DNA of 64,000 nucleotides from CAVQCJ01 sp963771835. Lineage in GTDB: Bacteria; Actinomycetota; Actinomycetes; Prado026. The stretch lies in contig CAVYVA010000004.1 in the NCBI GenBank assembly GCA_963771835.1, positions 434,001 through 498,000 of the forward strand, given 5' to 3'. A model generated the notes under the pieces. It was given only the letters and a program-made list of their open reading frames with translations, made no database searches and had not been told where the DNA came from. Made by a program: the position numbers and the translations under genes. Positions 1-7,981 of the stretch are shown here, one piece after another; position 1 is the stretch's first letter, and each line of letters opens with the position of its first letter.

Positions 1-380
1 TCTCGCTGGGGGCAGGCGTGGTCGCGCCGCTGCCGGCGGGCGCATGCGGGATCGCCGAGACGTCCCGGCTGCTGACCTACCTCGCCGCGAGCGGCGCCCG
101 GCAGTGCGGCCCGTGCCTGTTCGGCCTCCCGTCGATGGCGGACCTGGTGACCCGGCTGCGGGACGGACGGTCCGGTCGCGGCGACGTGCGGCTGCTGCAG
201 CGGTACGCCGCCGAGGTCGACGGCCGCGGGGCCTGCCACCATCCCGACGGCGCGGTCCGCCTGGTGCGGTCGGCGCTCAAGACGTTCGCCGCCGACGTCC
301 AGCGACACCTGTCCGACGGCCCGTGCGCAGGGGCCGGACGGCCGGCACTGCTGCCCGTCCCGGCGACCGAGGAGCTGTGA
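1..380 (+). CDS. NuoF-like iron-sulfur flavoprotein, C-terminal end (5' partial)
   Basis: This is the last ~125 residues of a protein whose start lies left of the window; the frame is open from the first bases. The reading frame carries RQCGPCLFGLP followed by a helical region and further cysteines (GRGACHH, DGPC). This resembles the NADH:ubiquinone oxidoreductase subunit F iron-sulfur binding region, which passes electrons from flavin to a 4Fe-4S cluster. The classical C-G-x-C-x-x-C motif is degenerate here, with only two closely spaced cysteines, as in stand-alone actinobacterial NuoF-like proteins. The stop codon overlaps the start of the ferredoxin gene, so the two are probably translated together as an electron-transfer pair. 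It is not evidence for a complex I operon. Confidence 0.75.
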   Translation, partial: SLGAGVVAPLPAGACGIAETSRLLTYLAASGARQCGPCLFGLPSMADLVTRLRDGRSGRGDVRLLQRYAAEVDGRGACHHPDGAVRLVRSALKTFAADVQRHLSDGPCAGAGRPALLPVPATEEL

Positions 381-610
381 TGGGGCGGCACCGAGGCCGG
401 GCGCCGGCGCTGCGGCTGCGGGTCGACCCGGTCGCCTGCGAGGGGGTCGGGATCTGCGCGCACCTCGCGTCGGCGGTGATCACCGTCGACTCGTGGGGCT
501 ACCCGATCGTGCCGGCGCAGGAGCTGGCCCCCCGGGACCGGCGCCAGGTCGAGGCAGCGGTGGCCGCGTGCCCGCGCCGGGCGCTGTTCGTGGAGACCGT
601 CGACCGCTGA
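380..610 (+). CDS. small 3Fe-4S/4Fe-4S-type ferredoxin
   Basis: A 76-residue protein starting at an ATG that overlaps the preceding TGA (TGATG). It has the single-cluster ferredoxin pattern of actinobacteria: C-E-G-V-G-I-C near the N-terminus and A-C-P-R-R-A-L near the C-terminus, giving C-x5-C and a distal C-P. That three-cysteine set is typical of 3Fe-4S ferredoxins that serve cytochromes P450 or flavoproteins. The strongly basic N-terminal segment precedes the fold and may not be structured. Coupling to the NuoF-like gene suggests it accepts electrons from that protein. The final acceptor is not visible in the window. Confidence 0.85.
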   Translation: MGRHRGRAPALRLRVDPVACEGVGICAHLASAVITVDSWGYPIVPAQELAPRDRRQVEAAVAACPRRALFVETVDR

Positions 611-616
611 CAGCGG

Positions 617-1276
617 TCAGTCGTCCCCGCCGCTGCCCCCGCCGCCCCCGCCGCCCCAGCCGCTGTCGGTGGTGACCGTCTGGACCGGGCCGGTCGACGA
701 GCAGTGGATGTTCACGCTGAACGTGGTCTGGTCGGACTCGAACTCGATCTCCACCTCGGCGGCAGGACCGCGGTTCGACGGCGGGTGCACCGTGAAGCCC
801 TGTGCGGGGCTCCAGGAGACGAGGTACACCGCGGCAGACCGGCCGGTGCTCGTGCACCGGGCGACCACCGAGCCGCCGCCCGACGTCAGCAGCCGGGTGA
901 CCGAGGCCTGGCTGGGGGTCGGCGTCGGGGTGCTGGACCCGCCCCCTGACACGTGGGTCGGGGTCGGCGTGCGGCCGGTCGTGGGGGGCTTCGTGCTCGG
1001 CCCGGACGTGCTGCGCGGCCCGGTGCTCGCGCGCGTCGAGGTCGACCCAGGTCCGGTGGCCGACGGATCCGACGCCGCTGCGGGGCCGGACGACCGGTTG
1101 GCCGCGCCAGCCTGGACGGCGGCCGACAGCTGGGCGCTGACGTCGGCCGGGCTCAGCGCGCCGACGACCTGGTTGTCTCCCACCGCGCCGCGGACGAAGA
1201 CGACGGTCGCGAGGGCGATGACCGTGGCCACGGTCCCCACCACGAGCCAGCCGAGGACATACCGCCTTCCCTGCAC
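617..1276 (-). CDS. membrane-anchored secreted protein of unknown function
   Basis: About 219 residues from the GTG at 1276, which has a GGGAG about 11 bases upstream; the frame is open further upstream but without a better start. Residues ~10-30 form one transmembrane segment or uncleaved signal anchor (LGWLVVGTVATVIALATVVF). A long Ser/Thr/Pro-rich linker follows, then a compact domain with two cysteines, and a Gly/Asp-rich tail. The arrangement suggests an extracytoplasmic domain held off the membrane by a low-complexity linker. It faces away from the two-component system, so it could be that system's target, but this is only positional. I do not recognise the family. Confidence 0.65.
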   Translation of the reverse strand: MQGRRYVLGWLVVGTVATVIALATVVFVRGAVGDNQVVGALSPADVSAQLSAAVQAGAANRSSGPAAASDPSATGPGSTSTRASTGPRSTSGPSTKPPTTGRTPTPTHVSGGGSSTPTPTPSQASVTRLLTSGGGSVVARCTSTGRSAAVYLVSWSPAQGFTVHPPSNRGPAAEVEIEFESDQTTFSVNIHCSSTGPVQTVTTDSGWGGGGGGGSGGDD

Positions 1277-1398
1277 CCGGACATGCTCTCCCGCGCTCGT
1301 CCGTACGAGTGATAAGGCTCGGCTAAGCAGCGCACATCGCTGGGCACGGCGAGCCACCGGCGTCGGCCCCAGGAGCCCGACGCCGATACATTCCCCCC

Positions 1399-2082
1399 GT
1401 GCCGCACGTGCTCGTCATCGAGGACGACCCGGCGATCCGCTCCGCGCTGATCCGCAGCCTCAGCGAGCGCGGACACGCCGTCTCGTCCGCCGCCGACGCC
1501 ATGGGCGGGCTGCGCGACGCCATCGAGCAGCGGCCCGACCTTGTCCTGCTCGACCTGGGGCTGCCGGACCTGGACGGCGCGGAGCTGCTGCGGATGCTGC
1601 GCGCGGTCAGCAAGGTCCCGGTCATCGTCGCCACCGCGCGCGACGACGACGCCTCCATCGTGCGCGCTCTGGACGCGGGAGCCGACGACTACGTCACCAA
1701 GCCGTTCAGCGCGGTGACCCTGGACGCCCGGATCCGAGCCGTGCTGCGTCGCGCGCTGGCCCCCGATGCCGAGGCCGTCCTCACCGTCGGCGGCCTCGCG
1801 GTCGACCCGAGGGCACGCACCGTCACGCTGGACGGCGCACCGGTCGAGCTGTCGCCGCGCGAGTTCGAGCTGCTGGCGTACCTGGCGGCCCGGCCGGGTC
1901 AGGTCGTCACCAAGCGCGAGCTGCTCACCGAGGTCTGGCGGCTGCCGTACGGCGGCGCGGACAAGACCGTCGACGTGCACCTGTCCTGGCTGCGGCGCAA
2001 GCTCGGTGAGAGCGCGCAGACGCCGCGGTTCCTGTACTCGGTTCGCGGCGTGGGGGTCAAGCTGGTTGGGCCCGACGAGTGA
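1399..2082 (+). CDS. OmpR/PhoB-family response regulator
   Basis: A 227-residue transcription factor. The receiver domain (1-115) has the acidic pair ED at 8-10, the phospho-accepting Asp52 in LLDLGLPD, and Lys100 in YVTKPF. The winged-helix DNA-binding domain (about 125-222) ends in the usual YSVRGVGVKL strand. The start is GTG. The last bases overlap the GTG of the kinase gene (GTGA), so regulator and kinase form a translationally coupled pair. Target genes cannot be told from sequence; the divergently transcribed membrane protein is the nearest candidate. Confidence 0.93.
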   Translation: MPHVLVIEDDPAIRSALIRSLSERGHAVSSAADAMGGLRDAIEQRPDLVLLDLGLPDLDGAELLRMLRAVSKVPVIVATARDDDASIVRALDAGADDYVTKPFSAVTLDARIRAVLRRALAPDAEAVLTVGGLAVDPRARTVTLDGAPVELSPREFELLAYLAARPGQVVTKRELLTEVWRLPYGGADKTVDVHLSWLRRKLGESAQTPRFLYSVRGVGVKLVGPDE

Positions 2083-3359
2083 GACGACAGCTGCTGCTGA
2101 CGGTGGCTGCGTCGACGCTGGTCGTGCTCGTCGCCTTCCTGGTCCCGCTCGCGTGGCTGATCCGCTCGTCGACGGCCGACCGTGCCACCAGCGAGGCAAC
2201 CGTCGGCGTGCAGCCGCTGGCGGCGGTGGTCGGGGTCGCGGACACCCCGACGATCCGGCTCGCGGTGGACCAGGTGCGCTCGGCCGTGCACGAACCTGTC
2301 ACCGTCTTCCTCGGGGACGGCGAGGTGCTCGGCGACCAGCGCCCGCGCACCGCCTCGGTGCAGCTCGCCGCGCTGGGCCGTGCGTTCAGCGCGGACCTGC
2401 CCGGCGGCGCACGCGAAGTGCTGATCCCGGTCGCGGGCCGGGCCGAGGGGACCGCCGTCGTGCGGGTCGAGATCCCGGCGGCGACGTTGACGTCGGGCGT
2501 TCGTACGGCGTGGCTGGTCCTCGGCGGGCTGGGGCTGGCGCTGCTCGCCCTGGCTCTGCTCGTCGCGGACGGTCTGGCCCGCTCGTTCCTGCGCCCGCTG
2601 CACTCGCTCACCGAGACGGCGACGCGGCTCGGCATGGGTGACCTCAGCGCGCGGGTCAGACCCGGAGGGCCACCCGAGGTCGCCGACGCCGGCCGCGCGG
2701 TGAACCGGCTGGGGAGCCGGATCGAGAGCCTGCTGCACGCCGAGCGCGAGTCGGTCGCCGACCTGTCGCACCGGCTGCGGACGCCGATCAGCGCCCTGCG
2801 GCTGGACGCGGACGACCTGCACGACGACGAGGAGCGCGAGCGGCTGTCCCGCGACGTGGAGGAGCTGTCACGCGCGGTCGACCAGCTGATCAGCGAGGCC
2901 CGGCGACCGGTCCGCGAGGGCGTGACCGCCGCGTGCGACGCGGTGGCTGTCGTCGTCGGCCGGGCTGCGTTCTGGCAGGTGCTCGCCGAGGACACCGACC
3001 GGCAGCTCGACGTGCACACCCCGGCTGTCGCGGTCCCGGTCCGGCTGACGGCGGACGACCTGTCGAACGCGGTCGACGCCCTGCTCGGGAACGTGTTCGC
3101 GCACACGCCCGACGGCACCCCGATCAGGGTCGCGCTGCTCCCGCGCCCCGACGGTGGCGCGCTGCTCATGGTCGAGGACGAGGGGCCCGGGCTGCCCGGC
3201 CCCGAGGTGCTGCGCCGCGGCGAGAGCACCGCCGGTTCGACCGGGCTGGGGCTCGACATCGTGCGGCGCAGCGCCGAGGCCTCCGGCGGAGCGCTGCGGC
3301 TGGCGGAGGGCCCCGCCGGCGGGCTCCGGGTCCTGATGGAGCTCGGCCCGCCCACCTGA
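2079..3359 (+). CDS. sensor histidine kinase
   Basis: A 426-residue membrane kinase paired with the upstream response regulator. It has two transmembrane helices (about 5-28 and 144-166) around a short extracytoplasmic sensor region, then a HAMP linker (about 167-220). The dimerisation domain carries the phospho-acceptor His231 in DLSHRLRTPIS. The ATPase domain has the N box (Asn338 in LLGNVFAHT), the G1 box DEGPGLP at ~367 and the G2 box TGLGLDIV at ~388. All catalytic elements are present. The sensor region is only ~115 residues and shows no recognisable ligand fold. Confidence 0.93.
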   Translation: MRRQLLLTVAASTLVVLVAFLVPLAWLIRSSTADRATSEATVGVQPLAAVVGVADTPTIRLAVDQVRSAVHEPVTVFLGDGEVLGDQRPRTASVQLAALGRAFSADLPGGAREVLIPVAGRAEGTAVVRVEIPAATLTSGVRTAWLVLGGLGLALLALALLVADGLARSFLRPLHSLTETATRLGMGDLSARVRPGGPPEVADAGRAVNRLGSRIESLLHAERESVADLSHRLRTPISALRLDADDLHDDEERERLSRDVEELSRAVDQLISEARRPVREGVTAACDAVAVVVGRAAFWQVLAEDTDRQLDVHTPAVAVPVRLTADDLSNAVDALLGNVFAHTPDGTPIRVALLPRPDGGALLMVEDEGPGLPGPEVLRRGESTAGSTGLGLDIVRRSAEASGGALRLAEGPAGGLRVLMELGPPT

Positions 3360-3505
3360 CCACCGGGGCGACGTTCACCACCACGGCCTCGAGGCCGCAA
3401 CCCTCGCAGCTGCCGGGTGTCTTCGCAGGTTGAGGCGCTCTCCCGGATGCCTGCCCGCGGGAAGCGCCCGCAAGCATTTCGGAACGAAAGCGCCGTCTGA
3501 CGCCA

Positions 3506-4078
3506 TTAGGCGTCCTGAACAGATTGGTAGGTGAGGTAGGCGATGCCGCCCTCGAGGGTCTGGGTGTCGAGGAGGCGCATGGGTGTTTTGTCGTTGGTTT
3601 CGCCGAACAGGCGCTCGCCGACCCCGGGGGCGACCGGGAAGATCTTCAGCCGCAGCTCGTCGACCAGGTCATGCTCGATCAGCGTGCGTACGAGCTGAAA
3701 GCTGCCGACGATGACGATGTCCCCGTCTATTTGCTGCTTCAGCGTCGAGACCTCGTTAAGCACGTCGCCCTTGAGGACTGTCGAGTTGTTCCAGGCGGGA
3801 TTGGCGAGGGTCGCGGACACGACGTACTTGGGCAGGCTGTTCAGCCTGTCCGCCAGCTCACCGCTGCGAGATGGCCACCGCGCGGCGAGCCACTCGTAGC
3901 TTCGCCGGCCCAGCAGGAAGGCCCCGGCGGCCAGCGCCTCATCGAGCGCGAGCTTGGCAAGCTGCGGGCTATTTCCGATCAGGCCGACCCAGCCGCCGGC
4001 CCTGAAGCCTTCGTCACCGGCCGGGTCCTGGATGACTCCGTCGAGCGTGACGTTCTCGCTCACGACGATCTTTCCCAT
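3506..4078 (-). CDS. RibD C-terminal/dihydrofolate-reductase-fold protein
   Basis: The DHFR-like core begins at MGKIVVSENVTLDGVIQDP and runs 190 residues through FLLGRRSYEWLA and GDIVIVGSFQLVRTLIEH to a typical C-terminus. It belongs to the large actinobacterial group of RibD-C reductases of unknown substrate, often found beside ECF sigma factors and YCII proteins. I chose the ATG at 4078 because the family homology starts there. The frame stays open upstream to an ATG at 4228, adding ~50 charged, Arg-rich residues that do not belong to the fold and may be a fused or separate small protein. Confidence 0.85.
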   Translation of the reverse strand: MGKIVVSENVTLDGVIQDPAGDEGFRAGGWVGLIGNSPQLAKLALDEALAAGAFLLGRRSYEWLAARWPSRSGELADRLNSLPKYVVSATLANPAWNNSTVLKGDVLNEVSTLKQQIDGDIVIVGSFQLVRTLIEHDLVDELRLKIFPVAPGVGERLFGETNDKTPMRLLDTQTLEGGIAYLTYQSVQDA

Positions 4079-4309
4079 TTCGGTTCGGCGCCTCGCTGGA
4101 GCAGCGGGAACCAGACGCTGGTGGCGCGCCCTGCGAGCCCGCCGTGCCTCGAGGTGCAGCCGGTCTCGTTCGCCGGCCCGCCGGGCGTCATCCTGGACGG
4201 CTTTCATGAGGTATTCGTTGATGGTCATGGTCTGCTCCCCTTCTGATTGGTGCTGTCAGCTATCGCCGCCGCAGGCGGCGCGGGTGGTAAGAATCGGTGC
4301 GCCGTTCGC

Positions 4310-4490
4310 TCATTTCGTTCCTGACCTGATCACCACGTCCCCTGCGGCAGCGGCATCGGCCGCCGGGTCCGGCTCTGGCAGCTCGTGCGCTGGCTTCCGC
4401 GGTCGACCGGGGAGCACGAACGCCAGCGCCAGGCCGATCCCGGCCAGCACGGCGCAGGCCAGGAAGGCGGACTGGTAGCCCCTGGGGGGT
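4310..4490 (-). pseudogene. C-terminal remnant of an MFS transporter
   Basis: About 55 readable residues ending at a stop. They contain one hydrophobic helix of the form GYQSAFLACAVLAGIGLALAFVL followed by PGRPRKP and an acidic tail. This is what the last membrane helix and cytoplasmic tail of DHA2-type drug-efflux MFS proteins look like. There is no start codon or preceding helices, and the frame degenerates just upstream, where the sigma-factor promoter region begins. I read it as the stump of a deleted efflux gene. Confidence 0.6.
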
Positions 4491-4609
4491 CGGTGATGCA
4501 TACACCGTGGCGCCGGGAAACCGGGCGCTCGCGAGCCGCCCAGTTCGCCCCCCGGGCGGTGTAGATACCGGGTGGAAGCGCCACGTGATGCGGAAGGAAG
4601 GCGCGCAGG

Positions 4610-5623
4610 ATGATGACAGCCGAGCTGCTCTCACGGGCACGGGCCGGAGATGGCGAGGCGTTCCGGGAGCTGACCGGGCCGCACCGGCGGGAGCTGCAGG
4701 TGCACTGCTACCGGATGCTCGGATCCTTCGCCGACGCCGAGGACGCCGTCCAGGAGACGATGCTGGCCGCCTGGCAAGGCATCGGCGGGTTCATTGAGGA
4801 ACGCGCCTCGCTGCGCACCTGGCTGTACAAGATCGCCACCAACCGGTGCCTCAACGCGCGCCGCGCAGCGAGCCGGCGCCCGGCCATGGAGTGGGATGTG
4901 TCTCAGTTCGGACCGCCCGTGCCGACCCCGCGCGACGAGCCCGCCTGGCTGCAGCCGTTTCCTGACGCCCGCCTCGAGGGCGCCGCCGGCCGGGCGGCCG
5001 GGCCGGAGGCCCGCTATGAGCAGGCCGAAGCCATCTCGCTGGCCTTCGTGACCGCCCTGCAGCTGCTGCCGCCACGCCAGCTGGCCGTCCTCATCTTGCG
5101 CGACGTCCTCGGATTCCACGCCAGCGAGGTGGCCGGCATGCTGGAGGTGACCGTCGAATCGGTCAACAGCGCCCTCAAGCGAGCCCGCGCCAGCCTCCAG
5201 CGCCGGCAGCAGCCGGCCGCCGGCCACCAGCCGCCGCCCGCCGCAGGCTCACCCGCCGAGGACGTGATCGTGGCCAGGTTCGCCCGCGCGTGGGAGTCGG
5301 CCGACCTCGACGCGCTGGTGGCCCTGCTGACCGACGACGTCTTCATCGCGATGCCGCCGGAGCCATTCGGATACGAGGGCCGTGACGTCGTGGCCCGGTA
5401 CTGGGCCCGCCAGTTCGGCGCGGGCCGCAGGTTCGACCTCGTCCCGACCCGAGCCAACGGCCAGCCCGCGTTCGGGGCATACCTGCGCGACCCGGCCGAC
5501 ATCCGCCACGCGACCGGCTTCTACGTGCTCACCCTGGCCGGCGACCGGATCTGCGCCATGACCCGCTTCGAGGCCAGCGTCCTGCCGTGGTTCGGGCTAC
5601 CGCGCTCGCTCCCGAGCCGGTAG
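4610..5623 (+). CDS. ECF-type RNA polymerase sigma factor with C-terminal SnoaL-like domain
   Basis: A 337-residue sigma factor of the actinobacterial SigG/SigJ-like group. Sigma region 2 spans ~10-80 (HCYRMLGSFADAEDAVQE, then LRTWLYKIATNRCLN). Region 4 spans ~140-195 (LPPRQLAVLILRDVLGFHASEV and a helix-turn-helix). The last ~120 residues form a SnoaL/NTF2-like domain (FARAWESADLDALVALLTDDV) that in this group modulates activity instead of a separate anti-sigma factor. AAGGAAGG precedes the start by ~10 bases. RibD-like and YCII proteins are frequent genomic companions of such sigma factors, and both lie in this island. Confidence 0.92.
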   Translation: MMTAELLSRARAGDGEAFRELTGPHRRELQVHCYRMLGSFADAEDAVQETMLAAWQGIGGFIEERASLRTWLYKIATNRCLNARRAASRRPAMEWDVSQFGPPVPTPRDEPAWLQPFPDARLEGAAGRAAGPEARYEQAEAISLAFVTALQLLPPRQLAVLILRDVLGFHASEVAGMLEVTVESVNSALKRARASLQRRQQPAAGHQPPPAAGSPAEDVIVARFARAWESADLDALVALLTDDVFIAMPPEPFGYEGRDVVARYWARQFGAGRRFDLVPTRANGQPAFGAYLRDPADIRHATGFYVLTLAGDRICAMTRFEASVLPWFGLPRSLPSR

Positions 5624-5698
5624 CCAGCACCGGGCCATGGAGAGGCTGCACGCGCCGAACGAGTTCTTCCGCATCCGCAGGCTGCGCGAGGGGATGCG

Positions 5699-5868
5699 GG
5701 CTGGGAAGAGCGCAACTCCGCGCTGCACGGCGTCGCGATCACCCAACAGCGCCACCCCGGCCTAGGCCGTGAGTACTACGCCAGGAAACTCACCCACGGC
5801 AAGACCACCGGCGAAGCCAGACGCGCGCTCAAACGCCACCTCGCCGACCTGGTCTACACGACTCCCGT
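5699..5868 (+). pseudogene. IS110-family transposase remnant, left part
   Basis: The frame starting GWEERNSALHGVAITQQ and continuing GREYYARKLTHGKTTGEARR is the C-terminal region of an IS110-type transposase (transposase_20 domain). It breaks off exactly where the IS1634-type terminal repeat begins. The same sequence resumes on the far side of the 4.4 kb unit, so one IS110 gene was split by that insertion. No IS110 N-terminal domain is present upstream, so the target was probably already a fragment. The ~75 bases before it hold no gene I recognise. Confidence 0.75.
5774..5868 (+). repeat. 95-bp direct repeat, left copy (target-site duplication)
   Basis: Identical over its length to 10269-10363. 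It lies directly outside the left terminal repeat of the IS1634-type unit and is part of the IS110 transposase frame. The IS110 sequence continues only upstream of this copy and only downstream of the other, as a target duplication should. IS1634 and IS1549 are known for such long, variable duplications. Confidence 0.85.
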
Positions 5869-5884
5869 CCCGACTTGGCTCAAG

Positions 5885-5964
5885 TTAGTGCGCAGGCTTG
5901 TCTGTTCGGTGGATCGCTTCGAGGGCGGTACGGAGGTCGTCGGGTAGCGGGTCGGCGGCGGTGA
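5885..5964. repeat. 80-bp duplicated IS1634-type transposase 3' end, left copy
   Basis: Matches 8613-8692 with one mismatch (t at 5945 against g at 8673). In this copy the sequence continues outward through 16 bases into the left terminal repeat. In the other copy those terminal bases are replaced by ABC-transporter sequence. The two copies bracket the cargo as direct repeats, so homologous recombination between them would remove the whole cargo. Confidence 0.85.
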
Positions 5965-6050
5965 AGAACGCCCGTAGGAACACCCGGTGGTGCGGCGGTT
6001 ATGGATCTGAGCTGCGGTGCAGGGGGCCGCGCGACGGTCCGTGAGCGTTG

Positions 6051-6725
6051 CTATGCGGAGGCTCTCAGGGGCTCGAGGGCGGCTAGGACGAGGTCGAGGC
6101 CGAAGATGAACTCCTCCGCCGGGTCGTAGCCGGCAGCGACGAGCGCCGCGGCGGACTCGTTGAGGTAGGGGAACTCGTCAGGAGGAAGCTGGGGCAGGAA
6201 GACGTCCTGGATCTTGTCCGCGAGCTCATCGGCGGTGTCGAACGGCAGGCTGGCTTCCTGCAGGGCGAACCCGTAGACGTAGCTGTCGAGCAACCAGTTG
6301 GCGTGCGTCGCCATCAAGACCGGGAAGCCAGCCCTCCGCAGGCAGGCGGTGACCGCTTCGTGGTGGCGGAGGTTCGCGGGCCCCGGCGATGTCCGCGACA
6401 CCATCAGGCCGTTCGCCCACGGGTGGCGTGCGAGAACCTGTCGGGCGGATACCGCCCGCCGTCGCATCGCCGACTGCCAGTCGGTCTCCTCGGGCGGGAG
6501 TTCGATCTCCCCGAACACGACGTCGATCATGGCGTCCAGCAACTCCTCCTTGCTCGCCACGTAGTGGTAGAGCGACATCGCGCCCGCGCCGAGCGCGCCA
6601 GCCAGCCGGCGCATGCTCAGCCCGTCGACCCCCTCGCGGTCGGCGAGCCGGACCGCCTCAACCACCACCCGCTGCTTGCTCAGCCCCGCGTCTGACGCGA
6701 CCTGGCGTTGTTCCCTCACAGACAC
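6051..6725 (-). CDS. TetR-family repressor
   Basis: 224 residues from a GTG at 6725, chosen because AGGAGA lies 6 bases upstream; the open frame runs further up but through the operator region. The N-terminal helix-turn-helix (about 15-60: RVVVEAVRLADREG, then MRRLAGALGAGAMSLYHYV) is classic TetR. The C-terminal ligand domain resembles TetR_C of the group whose DNA-binding domain is followed by DAMIDVVFGEIE. It is divergent from the oxidoreductase, and a cluster of GTAC-containing palindromes lies between them, so it probably represses that gene and itself. The inducer is unknown. Confidence 0.9.
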   Translation of the reverse strand: MSVREQRQVASDAGLSKQRVVVEAVRLADREGVDGLSMRRLAGALGAGAMSLYHYVASKEELLDAMIDVVFGEIELPPEETDWQSAMRRRAVSARQVLARHPWANGLMVSRTSPGPANLRHHEAVTACLRRAGFPVLMATHANWLLDSYVYGFALQEASLPFDTADELADKIQDVFLPQLPPDEFPYLNESAAALVAAGYDPAEEFIFGLDLVLAALEPLRASA

Positions 6726-6753
6726 AGACCATCTCCTTGCTTCCTCGAACGGC

Positions 6754-6815
6754 TTGACAATCGTACAGCGTACGAGCATAGTACGGCGTACGACGTACGG
6801 CGTACGAGCCAGCGA
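6754..6815 (+). promoter_or_regulatory. promoter of the oxidoreductase gene with embedded TetR operators
   Basis: A perfect -35 TTGACA (6754-6759) is followed at 17 bases by CATAGT (6777-6782) as -10. The spacer contains the palindrome TCGTAC-AGC-GTACGA (6761-6775). Directly downstream lie further overlapping GTACGGCGTAC and CGTACGACGTACG repeats (6781-6807). Operators between -35 and -10 and just after -10 would block RNA polymerase, as expected for TetR repression. The repeats also lie just upstream of tetR, allowing autoregulation. Confidence 0.75.
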
Positions 6816-6844
6816 GAGTCCACCTCGGACGTGAGGAGCCTTCT

Positions 6845-7885
6845 GTGGGAACCGAACAGCGATCGAATGCCGGAGCACGCCTGGTGCCGGGGGCGAGTCC
6901 GGCCGGGGCGGCGACGATGCGGGCCGCCGTCCAGCACCGCTACGGCCCGCCCTCAGTGCTCGAGTCGTGCGAGGTCGGGCTACCGCTGCCCGGTCCAGGC
7001 GATGTGCTCGTCCATGTGCGCGCGGCCTCAGTACATCCCGGCGCCTACTTCGTCATGACCGGTGAGCCGTACGTGGTGCGCCTGGCGTTCGGGCTCCGCC
7101 GGCCGCGCCACGGCATCCCTGGCCGGGACCTCGCCGGCGTGGTGGCCGCGGTCGGGAAGGATGTCACCGCTCTCCGCCCCGGCGACGAGGTGTTCGGCTG
7201 GAGCACCGCTGGAACGCTCGCGGAGTACGCCTGCGTCCCAGCGGACAACCTCGTGGCCGTGCCTGCCAACCTGTCGTTCGTGGACGCGGCAGCCGTGCCC
7301 ACGTCGGCCATGACGGCGTTGCAGGCATTGCGCGATATCGCGAACGTTCGACCGGGCCAGACGGTGCTGGTCACGGGCGCGTCGGGCGGCGTGGGCTCCT
7401 TCGCCGTACAGATCGCCAAGGCGTTTGGCGCCGACGTGACGGGTGTGTGCAGCACCCGCAACGTCGACCTGGTCCGGTCGCTCGGTGCCCACCACGTCGT
7501 TGACTACACCAGGACCGACTTCACCCGCACCGAGAAGCGCTACGACGTCATCCTCGACAACGTAGAAGCCCAGCCCCTGGCGGCTGTCCGCCGAGCGCTG
7601 ACGCCCACCGGCACCCTCATCCCCAACAGCGGACGCGGCGGCCGCTGGCTCGGCCCCCTCGGTCGGATCGTCAAAGCGCGCGTGCTGTCCGGGCTCACCC
7701 GTCAGCAACTGAAGCCCTTCACGTCGGTCGGGAAGCGCCAGGACCTGCTCACCCTGGCCCACCTGCTCACGACCGGGCAGGTCACGCCGGTCATCGACCG
7801 CACCTACCCCCTCGACGAAGCAGCCGACGCCCTCCGCTACGTCGCGGCCGGCCACACCCGAGGGAAGGTCGTGATCACCGTCTGA
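6845..7885 (+). CDS. zinc-independent MDR-family NAD(P)H oxidoreductase
   Basis: 346 residues from a GTG with GAGGAG 6 bases upstream. The fold is the quinone-oxidoreductase-like branch of the medium-chain dehydrogenases: a GroES-like domain (about 25-145, with GRDLAGVVAAVGKDV) and a Rossmann domain with the nucleotide motif VLVTGASGGVGSFAVQIAKAFGA split over ~175-195. Cysteine and histidine ligands for zinc are absent. Such enzymes reduce quinones or reactive enones. The divergent TetR gene and operators suggest induction by a toxic electrophile or antibiotic. It is cargo of the IS1634-type unit. Confidence 0.88.
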   Translation: MGTEQRSNAGARLVPGASPAGAATMRAAVQHRYGPPSVLESCEVGLPLPGPGDVLVHVRAASVHPGAYFVMTGEPYVVRLAFGLRRPRHGIPGRDLAGVVAAVGKDVTALRPGDEVFGWSTAGTLAEYACVPADNLVAVPANLSFVDAAAVPTSAMTALQALRDIANVRPGQTVLVTGASGGVGSFAVQIAKAFGADVTGVCSTRNVDLVRSLGAHHVVDYTRTDFTRTEKRYDVILDNVEAQPLAAVRRALTPTGTLIPNSGRGGRWLGPLGRIVKARVLSGLTRQQLKPFTSVGKRQDLLTLAHLLTTGQVTPVIDRTYPLDEAADALRYVAAGHTRGKVVITV

Positions 7886-7981
7886 CGACCGGACCGACGA
7901 GAACGACCCAACCCGTGCGTATGCACGCCCAGACCTGCCGCCACTCCGGCGGACGGACCGCTCCTCTCGAAAGAAGAACCG

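Noticed and set aside
380..610. Part of a NADH dehydrogenase (complex I) operon
   Set aside because: Only a NuoF-like end and a small ferredoxin are present, followed by unrelated genes on the other strand. No other nuo gene is visible.
5623..6050. A gene between the sigma factor and tetR
   Set aside because: The stretch is explained by IS110 and IS1634-type fragments. The short frames in it have no starts or family resemblance beyond these.
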